From: Larix kaempferi | Taxonomy: Eukaryota; Streptophyta; Pinopsida; Pinales; Pinaceae | DNA: 64,000 bases | Reading direction: 5' to 3' | NCBI GenBank assembly: GCA_027924585.1 | Contig: BSBM01000826.1 | Span: forward strand, 9,517,501 to 9,581,500 | Part shown: positions 23,093 through 34,890 of the stretch, piece after piece | Layout of the letters: every line of letters begins with the position of its first letter | Position numbering within the stretch: the stretch's first letter is position 1 | Program-made: the position numbers and the translations under genes | Notes under the pieces: generated by a model | Seen by the model: the letters and a program-made list of their open reading frames with translations, nothing else | Told to the model about the DNA's origin: nothing | Databases searched by the model: none

Positions 23093-23871
23093 ATTGTGTA
23101 TCTGGATAGGGCATTGTTATTTACTGATGTCATCATCAACGTAAAACCTCTTCGTCCAATTGCCTTCGGAACTCACATTGTGAATTTGGTCAGGGCATGG
23201 GTACTTGCGGATGTCATCATCGAAGTAAATATTTTCAGGTTTAACTTCTAAGGAATTGATCTTAGGAAGAAGTGAGGATTTGTGATGCATATTGTCCCAG
23301 GGTCATTCTGAGATATTCATAGCTTCTAAGATAGCTTCATCTGAAGAGCAAGTCTGATCTAGGACATCATGGTTATTTTGAGAGTTCAAGGCCCAAACAG
23401 GTGAAGTATAGGGATCATACTCCTCTATCTTGGGGGGGTTTTGACTGAAGCCATTTGAATAGCTTGATAAGCGAGCTCCATGGCAGAAAAGGGAACACTA
23501 CTCTCTACTTCCTCACGATGTGCAGAAGTATGTATCTTTCCATCATTATTTTCATCTAAGTTGTTTTCTTTGGAGGTTCCAACCGATGAGGTGGAACCAA
23601 CCTCCGAAATGGAATTAGAGAAAACTCTTATTGGAAAGTATACCTCCGATGTTATGGTGAAAATTGGAGCAATGTTAGGGGTCAATATTGGTGGTGGAAG
23701 TGGAAAAGTTACCAAAATGGATGAGTCTTTAAACATTCCTACCCCAACATCTTGAATAACCGTTGTTCCATCCCCTACATAAGGCACATTCGAATGGATA
23801 CCAATTTTAGGTGAGCAGTAATCTAGTTGATCGATTGTAACAATCTTCCCTTGGTGGGGGAACCGAATGAA
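23093..23871 (-). pseudogene. G spacer between protease and RT
   Basis: Minus-strand coding remains poor here: one 120-codon open stretch (23425-23787), rich in Ser, Thr and Pro, and broken frames elsewhere. Two near-copies of a ~75-bp segment (ccttc.gaactcacattgtg..t and cttactgatgtcatcatc) lie at about 23078-23140 and 23160-23225. In this lineage a variable linker is normal. I see no catalytic motif. Confidence 0.5.
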
Positions 23872-24444
23872 TCAGAATATAAAAGACATTGTTGCTGTCA
23901 TCTTGTGTATCCAACTGTGCCCCCATAGAAAATTGTAGTCTATGGGTGCATCCACTACCTCAACATCTACTTCAACTGTTTTTCCCCGCAGTTTGACTGG
24001 GAAAGCCAAGATAAGTCCGTGAGGTGGGAATGAATGTCCATTAAATGCCTTGAGTATTGTGTGGGATGGTACTAAGGTGGGTGATCCCAAAGCTTTCCAA
24101 CAAGCTAGGGACATGACAAAAGTGGAGGCTCCTTCATCCACAATGGTTCGAAAAATATTCTTTCCATGTGAAGTTACTTTAATTTGGAAAGCAATTTGTG
24201 AGGGAAGCCTACATGTGGGTTGTTCTAAGTCAAATGTGATTAAATTGGTATCTGATGGATCAATAGCACCGATGGAAGACAATATTGCTTTCCGCTGAGT
24301 GGGACAACTTTGCAACACCTCCAAGGCAGACATTGCACAAGGGGATTGAGCTAAATCTCCAACCACATTGTAGTTTTGAGCAGCTCGCACATTGGGATTG
24401 TGTGTTGTTTTGCGGAGGACTTCTTTTGGAGGTCGAGGCACCAT
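23872..24444 (-). pseudogene. G aspartic protease
   Basis: An open 190-codon frame contains FRTIVDEGASTFVMSLACW (active-site loop D-E-G-A, as usual in this Tat-related lineage) and VDVEVVDAPIDYNFLWGHSW. It cleaves the Gag-Pol precursor. Though open, it is cut off from Gag and RT by stops at both ends. Confidence 0.88.
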
Positions 24445-24467
24445 GTCTATGGTTGGTTTTTGAATAT

Positions 24468-25872
24468 TTAGAAAACCACTAGCCTGAGATCCAGTTGCTT
24501 TAGCATCTTTTGAAGGTATTTCGTAGGAATGGGCCCTACTTTGGATATGAATGTTATGTTCACCAATTGTGAAGATGTTCGCGCTGGGTGGATTGCCCCA
24601 CTATGGGGGGTTTGCCTGGTTTCCTCCTGCTGGAGGTGCTGGCGCTGCAGCAACCATTTTTTGTTGTTGGGGGAATGGTTGAGTTAGGACAGCAGGTTGT
24701 GGTTGTTTCCCTCCTTGTTGTGCTAACATGCGATGAATATCATCAATATGAGGGCAGAGATGAGTAGGATGATCCTCTTTGCAAATTTTGCAAGGATACT
24801 TGTTTTTCCTATTTTCTTGATTTCCTCCTGTACGGTTATTCACCTTAGGTGCCTCTCTTGTCCCAGGGTTTGCATTAGGTTTCTTCTTTTTCTTCTTCAT
24901 TTTTCCTTTTGGGTCCACAGTTTGAACTGTAAGAACTTCAGAAGTTTGGGTAGGAGTTGCAGCTTGTTGAGTTTCCTAGCCAGCAGTGGGTTGTGGGTTT
25001 TGAACTGATATTTGTCCCAATTGCTGGGTAATATGTTCAAGTTGGTTCATGGATCCAATCACACCATCGGTATGAGGTCCTTTTGGCATCCTAGCTGGAT
25101 CAGACGCAGGTCTTACAGCATGGGGTATTAAGTCATAAAGTGTGCCCGATGGAGAATATACTAAATCCATGTGGTGAGCACTCTGTATGAGTTGTTCTTC
25201 TGTCATGGCTACATCTTTAGCAAGAGTAGGAAATAGTGATTTAATGAACCAATCTGCTAAGAATTGATAAGGGATTTCAGCTTATATAAGCCTTTGACGT
25301 CTTCTCCACTCGTGGATATGATCCGAGATGTGAGTAGCGGTGGATTGCCTAAGTGAAGTTAACAGTTCAGTTCCTGTCTCATAGTGGATAGGTAATTGAA
25401 AATGTGTCAAAAATGCCATAGCTAACGATGAAAATTCTGTGAATGTATTGCGGGGCAACTCAATGTACCATTTCGCAGCATTTCTTGTTAGGGTCCGCTG
25501 AAACAACCTCAACCTAGTACTATCATCAACTAGGGAATTGGATGAACACCACAAATGGAATGTCATCACATGATTTGATGAATCTTCCCCTAGTTTTCCA
25601 TCAAATTTGGGTATGTCTGAGGGTAGTTTGGTTGGTATGGTTGGCCACCCATTCAAATGTAGAACAGGGTCATTGGTCAGCCAGGATAAATCCGGTAGAT
25701 TCAATGTAGATAGAAATGGTGACTTGGATGATGCCAGAGCAAATGCTTGATATCCAGGTGAAGCTTGATGGCTCCACTGTTGTGGTCCTTGGACTTGAAA
25801 AGCATTCCAAGCAGGGTTACCTCCTTGCATATATTGCATCCAATTAGGTGGGGGGTGAATCCACGAATGTGG
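24468..25872 (-). pseudogene. gag: G Gag, capsid and zinc-knuckle part (broken)
   Basis: The capsid-like domain reads LPDLSWLTNDPVLHLNGWPT, PKFDGKLGEDSSNHVMTFHL and TRNAAKWYIELPRNTF, then ISDHIHEWRRRQRL (25896 to 25282). A zinc knuckle CKICKEDHPTHLC is at about 24795. A Lys/Asn-rich basic stretch precedes it. The N-terminal portion, rich in Gly, Asn, Pro and Gln, lies at 48504-49947 on the far side of D. Stops at 25280 and 24970 break the frame. Confidence 0.9.
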
Positions 25873-25896
25873 TTCACCATTTTTGGTAGATCGCAA

Positions 25897-26114
25897 GGGG
25901 AAAATTCATTTTTCGGACCCTCGATCGAGGTAATTTCAAGCCCTCGATCAAGGTTTTATATGCTCGATCGAGGGTTTAAAAATACCTCGATTGAGGGCTT
26001 TAACATACCTCGATCGAGGATGTTTTAAACCCTCGATCAAGGGTCTAACCAAACCCTCGATCGAGGCAAACCTCAATCGAGGGTTTGTTCGATCTGTAAA
26101 AAAAAAAAAAAAAC
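25897..26114 (+). repeat. Left inverted end of D: array of CTCGATCGAG palindromes
   Basis: Eight units such as ccctcgatcgagg, ccctcgatcaagg and cctcaatcgaggg are separated by short AT-rich spacers (about 25917-26090), ending in a 16-base A run (26098-26114). The unit is a perfect 10-bp palindrome, and most copies have at most one change. It could be a binding site for a transposase or accessory protein, or a hairpin-prone satellite. It pairs with 47530-47742 in inverted orientation. Confidence 0.85.
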
Positions 26115-26183
26115 AGGGCCTGGGCGATTGTGTAGTGGGTTGACAGACCCTCGATCGAGCAAATCCTTGATCGAGAGTTTGAC
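26115..26183 (+). repeat. Second D array, left half, split by E2
   Basis: After cagggcctgggcgattgtg there is agtgggttgaca and two more palindromes (accctcgatcgag, ccttgatcgagag). It resumes at 30534 with two more copies and then a similar G-rich stretch and cagtgggttgat. So the left end has a second, shorter array-plus-spacer unit. Confidence 0.8.
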
Positions 26184-26570
26184 TGTGAAGAACCTGCAAT
26201 AATTAATTAATGCAAATACACGAGATATCAGAAATAATAGAGCTCAGAATCACTTTTATATTGATCACGGGCCACTTCGAGGGGGAAACCTTCTTTAAGC
26301 AAGCTCAATATAATTAACTTCACGGTGCCTTCAATGACCTCAACACACACTTATATACTAAGTCTATGCCCAATACTATGAGTCAAAACCATGGGACATT
26401 TAATACTACGGGACAACTTACAAAGCATATGCGTCCAATACTATTTGTCAATACCATGGGCTAATATAAACTATGGATCAACAAATACTACGGGACGACT
26501 TACAAAGCATATGCGTCCAACAACAATATACTAACAAAGTAAAGAGAAGGGTTGACACAGGTTCCTAACA
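26184..26570 (-). repeat. 3' LTR of E2
   Basis: It matches 30152-30533. The TATA box (tatataag, minus, about 26350-26358) points leftward. The tract tcccctctcccttag beside it is the polypurine tract on the minus strand. Confidence 0.95.
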
Positions 26571-26599
26571 TCCCCTCTCCCTTAGAAAAAGCTTTGTCC

Positions 26600-27840
26600 T
26601 CAAAGATTTGGTTGGGGAAATGGATGCAGAATCTGAATGAGTGGTTCCTTGGTAGCATCCTCGGGTTGCATTTCGGGCCACTAACGCCTTTGGAGTTTCA
26701 GGGAGGATTGCTTGGAAAGCTGTAGACGAAGAAGAACCATATCAGTTGCATGAAAAGTGCGCTCAGAATGGTGCTGATCGGCTTGTTGTTGCAGTCGAGT
26801 TCTGGCCATGTGAAGATTGTCCTGCAAAATGAGAAGAATCTGATCATGGTTTTGAAGAACCGAGTCAATTGCCTGAACTGGGGAGCTGCTAAGGGTGTAT
26901 GGAAGAAGAACTAGCGGTGTCTATCCATAGACTGCTTCATATGGTGTCCTTGTAGATGTGGTATTGTACCACCAGAGAGCTTCTAAGAAATCCATAGAAA
27001 TAGTTGGCCAAATCTGTGTAGGGATGGGAAAGGGTTTGAGCAATCCCGAAAGGAGTGTTATTTCACCCTTGTTGACCTAGAAAGTATCACAGTCAGCCAC
27101 CATCTGTTGAATTGTCATTTTCAGTCCCTGCCAAAAGAAGTTACATTGTTCCCGGTCATACATTTTGAAGAACCCAGAGTGCCCTGCTGATGAAGAAGCA
27201 TGGAGTTCATAGAAGAGATAGCCTTGTTGAACATATTGCAACCAATTTGGAACAAGCAGAGAAATAGCTGTAAGAGAAACTGGGTCATCAATTGTGCGAG
27301 AAGGAGCATCTTCCACCATATTGTCCTTACCCTTATTGTAAGTGTCCGCATAGGGATAACCCATTTCAGGTGTGTTGGGGAGGAGACCCATTGTTCCAAG
27401 AAATTTTCTAGACCCTGGAGATCAGTCTTGATGCAGAAATAATTCCCTAATAGGTATGGCTGCCACTTCTGTACTGTATGCAAAATAGCCATCATTTCCT
27501 GCTGAGAGGTAGATGTGGCTAAATTCTTACCGGAAAGGTCTCTTGAAGGCAACAAGCTCATTGGTTCAACAAAGACACCTGCATATCTATCCAAGGAAGT
27601 AGTGGAGACTGTTGATGGGTGCATCTGAATGGAATGGAGATGAGCGATGACACCATGTGAATTCTTCTTAAGTATTTTTTCCAGGCAATGTGAATTGATC
27701 ATGCAGAGAGACCCTGGTTGTAAGCCCATAAATTTTTGTTGTGACCCATTGACTGAAAACTGTATCAAAAGTTCAGCAAAATCCCATAAGATGGGGCCAA
27801 GTGTGCGTAATCATTGAATGCCCAAAACCACATCACATCC
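26600..27840 (-). pseudogene. E2 Pol remnant: protease end, RNase H scrap, integrase ends
   Basis: From 27768 a 215-codon open frame runs through the deletion junction LLPSRDLSGKNLATSTSQQE, so the RT loss is in frame here. RNase H tail (NYFCIKTDLQGLENFLEQW), integrase zinc region (ELHASSSAGHSGFFKMYDRE, 27391-27077) and the junction ISMDFLEALWWYNTTSTRTP follow. The C-terminus ends with a stop at 26600-26602. Integrase frames carry stops. Confidence 0.85.
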
Positions 27841-27842
27841 GC

Positions 27843-29103
27843 CTAAGGACAAGGCAAACATGTCAGAGCACATGTTATAATCTTCCATAGAGATGCACAC
27901 ATTGTGACACTTCCCCTTGCAAGGTAAGGTGCCCCCTTTGGCAACCATGACTTCAAAGTGGGAGAAAGGATGGACAAAACAATCAACCTATTTGGCAATC
28001 CGAGGGTCAATGAAGTTATGAGTGCTACCAGAATCAATGAGTATGGTAAGAGGGAGCTTCTTGAAGTATCCCCTGACCCGCATTGTTTGTGGGGTGGTGA
28101 CGCTGGTTACAGCATGGAGAGAGATCTCGGGTGGGTTGTCTTGAGATGGGGTGTCAACAGGCGGGTGTTGAATGTCAACCTGATCATCGACTGTATCTAG
28201 AGCTTCTTCACCAAGTTCATAGGTAGGCGGAGAATCCACATCCAAGAGATAGAGCTTTTGTTGAACACATCTATGTCCCTGAGTGAATTTCTCATCACAA
28301 ATATAACAAAGCCCTTTTTCTCGGCGTGCCTGCATCTTTCTTTAAGACAAATGCTTGATAGGAGTTGGTCGAGGAGCAGGCGTGATGGGAGGTCGTTGGG
28401 AACCCATATTTCTGAAGGGAACAAAGGTGGGTTTGGAGCCTTGTTTAGTTGCGATCTTGTCCTCGGCCTGCTTAGCAAACCCTAGGACTTCCATCATTGT
28501 GTTGGGACAGAACATTTTGACCTTTGAGCGGATTTCATCCTTGAGACCACTGATAAAACAACTTCTGTAGAATTCATCAGACAATTTTTCTGTGTGATTG
28601 GCTAGTTTCTCAAATTTCGTCTGATACTCTCTCACTATGCCAGTTTGGTGAAGTTTAGTGAGTGCTCCTGTGAAGTCGTCAAAAGCACTAGGACAAAATC
28701 ATGGCAAAAGGAGTTGGCAAATATCTGTCCAGTTTGGCTCGGGATGAGCTCTGATGTACCAACGGTACCATTGAAGGGCTTCCTGTTCCGAATGAAAGGA
28801 TGTAAGTGGAACTTTCTAGACATCAAAAGTATTATGCAGACTGAAATATTGTTCTGCTCTGTATATCCATCCAGTTGGATCAGTACAATTGAAGCGAGGA
28901 AAATCAAGCTTCGGCCCATGAAAATTGCTGGAAGAAGAGAACCTGGTGGCTGCAAAAGATTCTGGCTGTCGGTTATTGTTCATGGCGGAATGTTGAAGAT
29001 GGAGGCTGAGAAATTTTTCATCCAGATCTTGGAGTTTGGTTTGGATGGCTGCAAGTGCTTCCTCCATGTTTTTTGCTCCTGCGCGGGTGACAACCACAAC
29101 CAA
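27843..29103 (-). pseudogene. gag: E2 Gag and aspartic protease (broken)
   Basis: The start at 29103 (MVVVVTRAGAKNMEEAL) is shared with E1. Gag core: GPKLDFPRFNCTDPTGWIY and REYQTKFEKLANHTEKLSDE. The zinc knuckle CYICDEKFTQGHRC lies near 28300, and protease TILIDSGSTHNFIDPRIAK near 28010. A stop after PRIAK is shared in position with E1 (both end the open stretch there), while other lesions differ. Confidence 0.88.
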
Positions 29104-30151
29104 GAGTTTTTTTTTTTTTTTGGAAATGGATAGAAAAACAAAAACAAAAGCTTATTTAGTAAAGGAAAATTTGAATTTGGGAAAAAATCAGATTGGTAAT
29201 TCTGGTTTGACTAGGATTTGGACACTTTCTGATGGATAGGGAGGCAAAAAAATGGGGATTTCAGAAGCGGGGTGAAAGAATGAGAAAATTTGGTAGAGAG
29301 GGACAAAGAAGCAGATTTAGGAAAGGAACACGGTGGCAAAATTCGAAGGCATTTGGGTGAAAATTGAAGGAGTTATGGAAAACCCTAAAAATAGACAAAT
29401 GTGAGATTTCTGGTCTTGGGAAGTGGAATTTGGGATAGGGTTTTCAGGAATGAAATATGCAGAATGGGATTGTAGGGATGTCAGTGAAGTTTCAGGGAAA
29501 ACAGAGTTGAAAAAAGGGAGATATGGCCGAAAAACAGAGTTTTTATTTTTATTTTTATTTTTTTTCAGAAATGGATCAGCAACGGCGGCATGAAAGGGAT
29601 CCGCAATTGATGGATCTGTAACGGCGCAGAAGGGATCGAAAAATGGCTGGATCTGAAACGATAACTGGATCTAGAACGACTTTCAGAATAGATCTTAAAT
29701 GGTTGGATCTGGAGCAGAAGTGATCGGCAACAGTTCAGCTGAAAATAGATATGGACCCTAGGTATGTGCGGCTTGCTATCGGTTCAGGGGATTCAATCGG
29801 CCACCAATGTTGTCTGACGGCTTGTGTATTGGGGTAGTACCCCTCACTCCATGGTTCAGGTAAAACTAATAACCGCTTTGCCACAAACGACAACTCTTGG
29901 TTTACCTCACGGGTGGGAACTAGTCAATCGGGTAGGGGTCGTTTCCCTTTTCGCTGGCAGGTCCTCTCAATGGGATAGCTACTTTGGGGTTCCTGTGGTA
30001 CTCCTCACAATGCGTTTTAGGGCTTATGCCCAAGTACTTCCCACAGTTAGGCGGATAGGGATTATTCCCAGATCCGAACTTGCAACAGATGCGAAAAAAA
30101 ATTTGGCAGAAATTCCACCCAATGAGCCCAAGAAAGTGCTCTGATACCAAA
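29104..30151 (-). other. E2 leader and primer-binding site
   Basis: This is a non-coding leader of about 1 kb. It matches the E1 leader (17165-18332) without the tandem duplication, and 29710-30085 also matches 44900-45296. The PBS is at 30138-30149. Confidence 0.85.
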
Positions 30152-30533
30152 TGTGAAGAACCTGCAATAATTAATTAATGCAAATACACGAGATATAAAA
30201 AATAATAGAGCTCGGAATCACTTTTATATATGGGCCACTTCGATGGGGAAACCTCCTTTAAGCAAGCTCAATATAATTAACTTCATGGTGCCTTCAATGA
30301 CCTCAACACACACTTATATACTAAGTCTATGCCAATTACTATGAGTCAAAACCATGGGACATATAATCCTACGGGACGACTTACAAAGCATATACGTCCA
30401 ATACTATGGGTCAATACCATGGGCTAATATAAACTATGGATCAACAAATACTATGGGATGAATTACAAAGCATATGCGTCCAACAACAATATACTAACAA
30501 AGTAAAGAGAAGGGTTGACACGGGTTTCTAACA
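30152..30533 (-). repeat. 5' LTR of E2
   Basis: It is 382 bp, the partner of 26184-26570, ending CTAACA before the TTGAC target copy at 30534-30538. Confidence 0.95.
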
Positions 30534-30760
30534 TTGACCCTCGATCGAAGGTTTGCTCGATCGAGGGAATGCGACAGAGAAAACAAAAACAAAACTGGGC
30601 CCGGCCGGCCGTGTTTTCGTGCAGTGGGTTGATAGAGACAGAGCAACAGCGACCGGGGACCGGGGACCTCAACCTAGCACACGCCCGACGTCACCTCCCC
30701 ACAGTGACGCCACCTCCCCACAGTGACGCCACCTCCCCACAACAACGCCATCATGTCATC
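30534..30760 (+). repeat. Second D array, right half, and a 20-bp minisatellite
   Basis: Two palindromes (ccctcgatcgaagg, gctcgatcgaggg) continue the array broken by E2. A G+C-rich stretch (gggcccggccggccg) follows. About three tandem copies of a 20-bp unit, cacctccccacagtgacgc, occupy 30688-30748. The block is much richer in G+C than its surroundings. Confidence 0.8.
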
Positions 30761-30929
30761 TATTCCACCAGCTGGGTAGAAATCTACTATTTGTTTTGTT
30801 ATTTAAAAAAATATATATATTTCGTATTTTATGTATAAATTTGTGTTTTTTTATCAAATCTAGGTTTAATTTGGTTTTCTAGAAATGGTTAGGATGTAGG
30901 CATTGAAACTAAACTGCCATTAAAAGCAA

Positions 30930-31600
30930 ACTAATTGAAAAAAAAAACCATTTGATTTAACTAAAAAAAAAACCTATTTCAAACCAAAACAAAAAACCAT
31001 TTCAAACCAAAACGAAAACCAAATTTGAAATAGATTTAGGGTTTTAGATATTTGTCAGTTATTTGTTTAAACTATTTAATTTATTTTTGTTTTTATATCA
31101 ACCTGTATAGCATTTCACCCCATAAATGCTACCGGTTTTATTTTAAAATGTGATTTTACAAGCAGAAATGTTGCCCATTTTTTTTCAATCCTCCGAGAAC
31201 GCCAAGAGGATTGAAAAAAAAACCATTTGAACCTAAAATAGAAAACCATTTCAAAACAAAAACGAAAACTATTTTAAATTTGAAATACTTTTGGGATTTT
31301 AAATTTATTTTGCATTTATTTTTTTTTAAATTATTTGGTATGTGAATTTGCAAGCAGAAATGCTGCCAATTTTTTTTCAATCCTCCGAGAACGCCAAGAA
31401 GATTGAAAAAAAATTATATATTAATATTAATATTATAATATAAAAAATTAAAAAATGAATATTAATAATATATATAATCATATATTATTTATTAATTTTT
31501 ACTTAATTTATTTAAAAAAAATAATATTTAATATTAATAATATAATATAAAAAATTAAGAAATGAATATTAATAATATATAATAATATATTATTAACCAT
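30930..31600. repeat. Duplicated AT-rich segments with two matching hairpins
   Basis: The hairpin ttttttcaatcctc / gaggattgaaaaaa with loop cgagaacgccaa lies at about 31173-31216. A second copy at about 31370-31412 has one stem mismatch. They sit in a ~200-bp direct duplication that includes ccatttcaaacc.aaaacgaaaac. Next, a ~100-bp AT segment (aatattaataatataatataaaaaattaa) is present twice (about 31420-31480 and 31520-31585). No gene is seen. Confidence 0.75.
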
Positions 31601-32900
31601 AACCATAACCAACTTGCCAAATTGTCCTAAATAAGATCCCCTCTCAGGCCATGAAAAGTATGTCCACAATGTGAGAATCAATGAAGATATATTGGCCTGG
31701 AACCATAATGGATAGCTTGGAAAAATTCCCAACATCAGGTGGCCTAACGTCATTAGATGATGTCTCTGAATGATATAAGCCACTACAAATGCATTTTGCT
31801 GGAATAGACTACATGTGTTTGGATTAGATTTTTCCACCATCTTTGTGGAATACAAACTACAATTCAACAATAAAAACACCTTTTTAAAAATATGGACATT
31901 CCTAAAATGTAAAAATTATAAAAATGGCTAGACAAATAAAACTTACGGAAATGCTCTTTGGAAATTGGCAACGGATGACTATAGGTCCTCTTAGAACAAT
32001 CTCATATTACCTAACATTACTTTGTCAACCTTATTATTTATAAGGAAAATACAATGAAAGAATATTATTTTGTCTCTATCCTTTAAGTCCCTTGACCATA
32101 GCTTTATGATTGTTATTAAAAAATATTGGGACTAGTGGTCAAAGAGGGATACATGGATTTCTCAAAGAGGGATGCATTCGTGGATTCACCCATCCATTCA
32201 TTACTAGTCAAGCTAATTTGTGTCATTAATATATTTTCAAATAATAATAATTTCTTCGTTATTATTTTGAAATGTAATAAACTATATAATGGGTTGTGAT
32301 TTTGATTTTGATTTTTCTATTAAATCAAATCATAACATAATTTTTACTTAATTCAAATTAGATTAATTGTTAATTTCAAATTCGCTCCTACAGGATATAC
32401 TAAATTAGAAAATTTTCTGTAGTTACTCAAATTCGCTTTCTGCTGCTACCAAAAATCAAATATATATTAATTTTCACCTTGCATTTAGATGTAGTTTGCA
32501 TTCCTTTTAGAATGGATTTTGCATTTGCGAATTTAGGATCACCTTAACCACAAAGTCTCCTTTTCAAGGATAAACATTTGGTTAGCGGAAATGGAAATGG
32601 GGCCTTTATTCGTGTGAGAAGTAGACACGCTAAATGGTTTAGGGTTTGATTTAAGAACCTTGATCAAGCAACTTCCCTTACGTTGGCAACTGGTCAATTC
32701 TACCCATCAAAAAATGGCGTAGAAGGAGGGCTGAGGTAAAAATAACTAGTTTATTATTTTAAGTTTCAATTATTTGATTAATCATTTATCCTCTGGATTT
32801 GAAATTTTAGTTTTTTATATTTTATACTTCTACATCGTTGCACATACATTGTACGGCGGGGTAGATCACAACCTAACCCTTAGGAGTTAAGTATTTTCAC
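31601..32900. other. Stretch with no supported gene
   Basis: AT-rich sequence. A 123-codon minus ORF (31508-31879) and its plus-frame neighbour (FPTSGGLTSLDDVSE near 31725) match nothing I know. The segment 32640-32900 may be leader of the gag that follows: a GC-richer patch with cattgtacggcggggtagatcacaacc lies at 32848-32875. Confidence 0.4.
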
Positions 32901-32914
32901 TATTTTATTATTCA

Positions 32915-34890
32915 ATGGGTCTTTCTGAAACCGCTATTTGGAGATGTGTTTCAGGACGGGTTATTTGTAGCATTCCATTTGAGATAATTGAACTCTTGTC
33001 GAAAAGAAAATTTGATGGGGAAAGTGAAATATGTGCATGTGAACATGTTTCTCAATTTATTCAACAATGTATTGCTAATGATGTTTACCATGAAGGTGTC
33101 ATGTGTAGGTTATTCACTTTCCGTTAGAGGACTTCGCAATTAAGAGGAAAGATAATTGGTTAGAGGATTTACCTCTAACGGATTTACCATCCTTATCTTT
33201 CCTCTAACGGATTTACCATAAATTGTGCAAAGAATTGAATTGTCTCAGGAAAGATAAGGATGAATCCGTTAGAGGACTTCGCAATTAAGATTATACATCT
33301 TTCTAGCAATTTTCCTTTGAATCACATACCTTCTATTACTAAATGGTTTCCATATCTTATTTGTTTTTCATGCATACAAGATCAACCAAATATTAGTCAA
33401 TATGAATTATGCCTTAATACTCATTCACGAGATAATTTAGATGAAGATTAAGAAATTGTAGAAATCCGACATTGTTTGCCAACTTTTTTCACTTTGATCG
33501 ATCAGAAGGAACAAGAGATCTCTGAAAATGTAAATGTAACTTATGATAATCTTAATTTATCAATACCTTCTTTATATGAAATTTTAAGAAAAGGTGAAGA
33601 AAGTTGTCATACTCTCCAAGATAGTACAACTATCTCAGAAGTGAAAGAGATTGAGTATAAAATTTGTGATCATGCTATTGAAAAATATTCTCCTAATTTA
33701 ATTAAACAAGTCTAAGATCCAATTATGGGAGATTCCATTTTTGTTCTACAAATTTTCAATTAGTTTTTGAATCTCCTCTTTCTAAAAATTCTTGTAATTT
33801 GCTCTCATATTTACCTTTCTATAGTGAACATGATTGTATTTCATATTACTTGTCATGTTCAAATTTTTCAAAAGAGCATACTAAACACAGTGATCAATTT
33901 ATTTTAGGAGAAGAGATTAATTCACAATTGGAATCCAATACAAATATTCTAATATTCTAATAGAGGATGAGTATTCTTCAAAAATATTTTTTTTTATCTA
34001 GGGATTCTTTTCATTACCTTTCATCTTCAACTTATTTTTCATTGTACCCTGAAATGTTTGATAATTGTACTTCTCACGTGATCATTTCAGAGCATTTAGA
34101 ATTTCATCGTGACTGGCCATATTTTAATAGGGTGCAAGATGATAATAACTTATGCTTAGAAGATGAAAAGAATAAAACTTATTCTCATCAATCTGTTGGT
34201 TTATTGTCTTCCACATGGGAAGAAAAGAATGCTTCAAAGAACTTATTTTTTGGAATGCCTCCTATTGATTCATCTCCAGTTTTATTCAATGGATAATTTT
34301 ATTGTTTAAATGATAAAATATTTGAGACTGAATATTCTACTGAAACTAATCATGTTAATGGTTCTAATCTTTTTAATGATAACATGCTTAATATGAAGAG
34401 GAATGACATCTCTTTTAATTTAAAAAATTCATTAAATGAAGCACCTCAGTTTTGACCACGTTAAATTCTCATTCATTTGGTACAATTACTGAAGCAAACA
34501 ATTCCATTCATAATGAACATCATTCATCTATAAATTCATCTCAATTTTTCTATATTGATCATTTTACAATTCATGCTAGGATCACATATTGGATTGAGGA
34601 TTCTTACCTCAAAAAGTTTCCAATTAATGGTACAACCTTATTTTTCTTCATTTATGGATAGATTTTACAACGGTAAGCACAATGCATTTTGTTTAATCTT
34701 TCTTTTACCGACATGCCATTTCCAATTACTGATTGGGGAGATTTGTCATCCTTTTTCATGCATGTAATTAATGTATGATTCTTACACCATTGTCTATAGT
34801 TTGTCTCAAGGATCATGATTGTATCTTTCTTTTCAAATTTTGAATCCATTTGACCCTCTTGGCAGTCAGCTGAAGTTTCGCCAGGTATGA
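32915..34890 (+). pseudogene. Decayed Gag-like gene of another Ty3-type family
   Basis: The plus strand reads KRKFDGESEICACEHVSQF and HEGVMCRLFTF, fitting the first half of a retrotransposon Gag domain. After a rearranged patch it continues NPLEDFAIKIIHLSSNFPLN and CLPTFFTLIDQKEQE, then CHTLQDSTTISEVKEIEYK. Downstream reading (33967-34296) stays mostly open but has no motif I can name; no zinc knuckle and no Pol are seen. Stops lie at 33126, 33449 and 33713. It may be a gag-only element within D. No LTR pair was located for it, so its borders are unknown. Confidence 0.6.
33120..33290. repeat. Local inverted and direct copies inside the Gag-like gene
   Basis: cgttagaggacttcgcaatt occurs at about 33122 and 33268. 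Between them, cctctaacggatttaccatc (about 33169) continuing to ccttatctttcctc is an inverted copy of 33248-33276. The patch replaces the middle of the Gag domain. It looks like template-switch repair. Confidence 0.75.

Larger units (their letters stand above)
26184..30533 (-). mobile_element. Element E2: deleted Ty3/Gypsy retrotransposon, sister of E1
   Basis: It has LTRs at 26184-26570 (387 bp) and 30152-30533 (382 bp), target duplication TTGAC (26179-26183 and 30534-30538), PBS at 30138-30149 (minus TGGTATCAGAGC) and polypurine tract at 26571-26583. The body matches E1 over its length. It lacks the same RT and integrase-core parts and lacks the leader duplication of E1. Confidence 0.95.

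Noticed and set aside
25917-26175. Short regularly spaced repeats resembling a CRISPR array
   Set aside because: The repeat is a 10-bp palindrome with 8-15 bp AT-rich spacers in a plant genome, with no cas genes. It fits transposon ends or a satellite far better.
31508-31879. 123-codon minus-strand ORF
   Set aside because: No recognised motif. It runs into an AT repeat and the plus strand looks equally plausible, so neither is supported.
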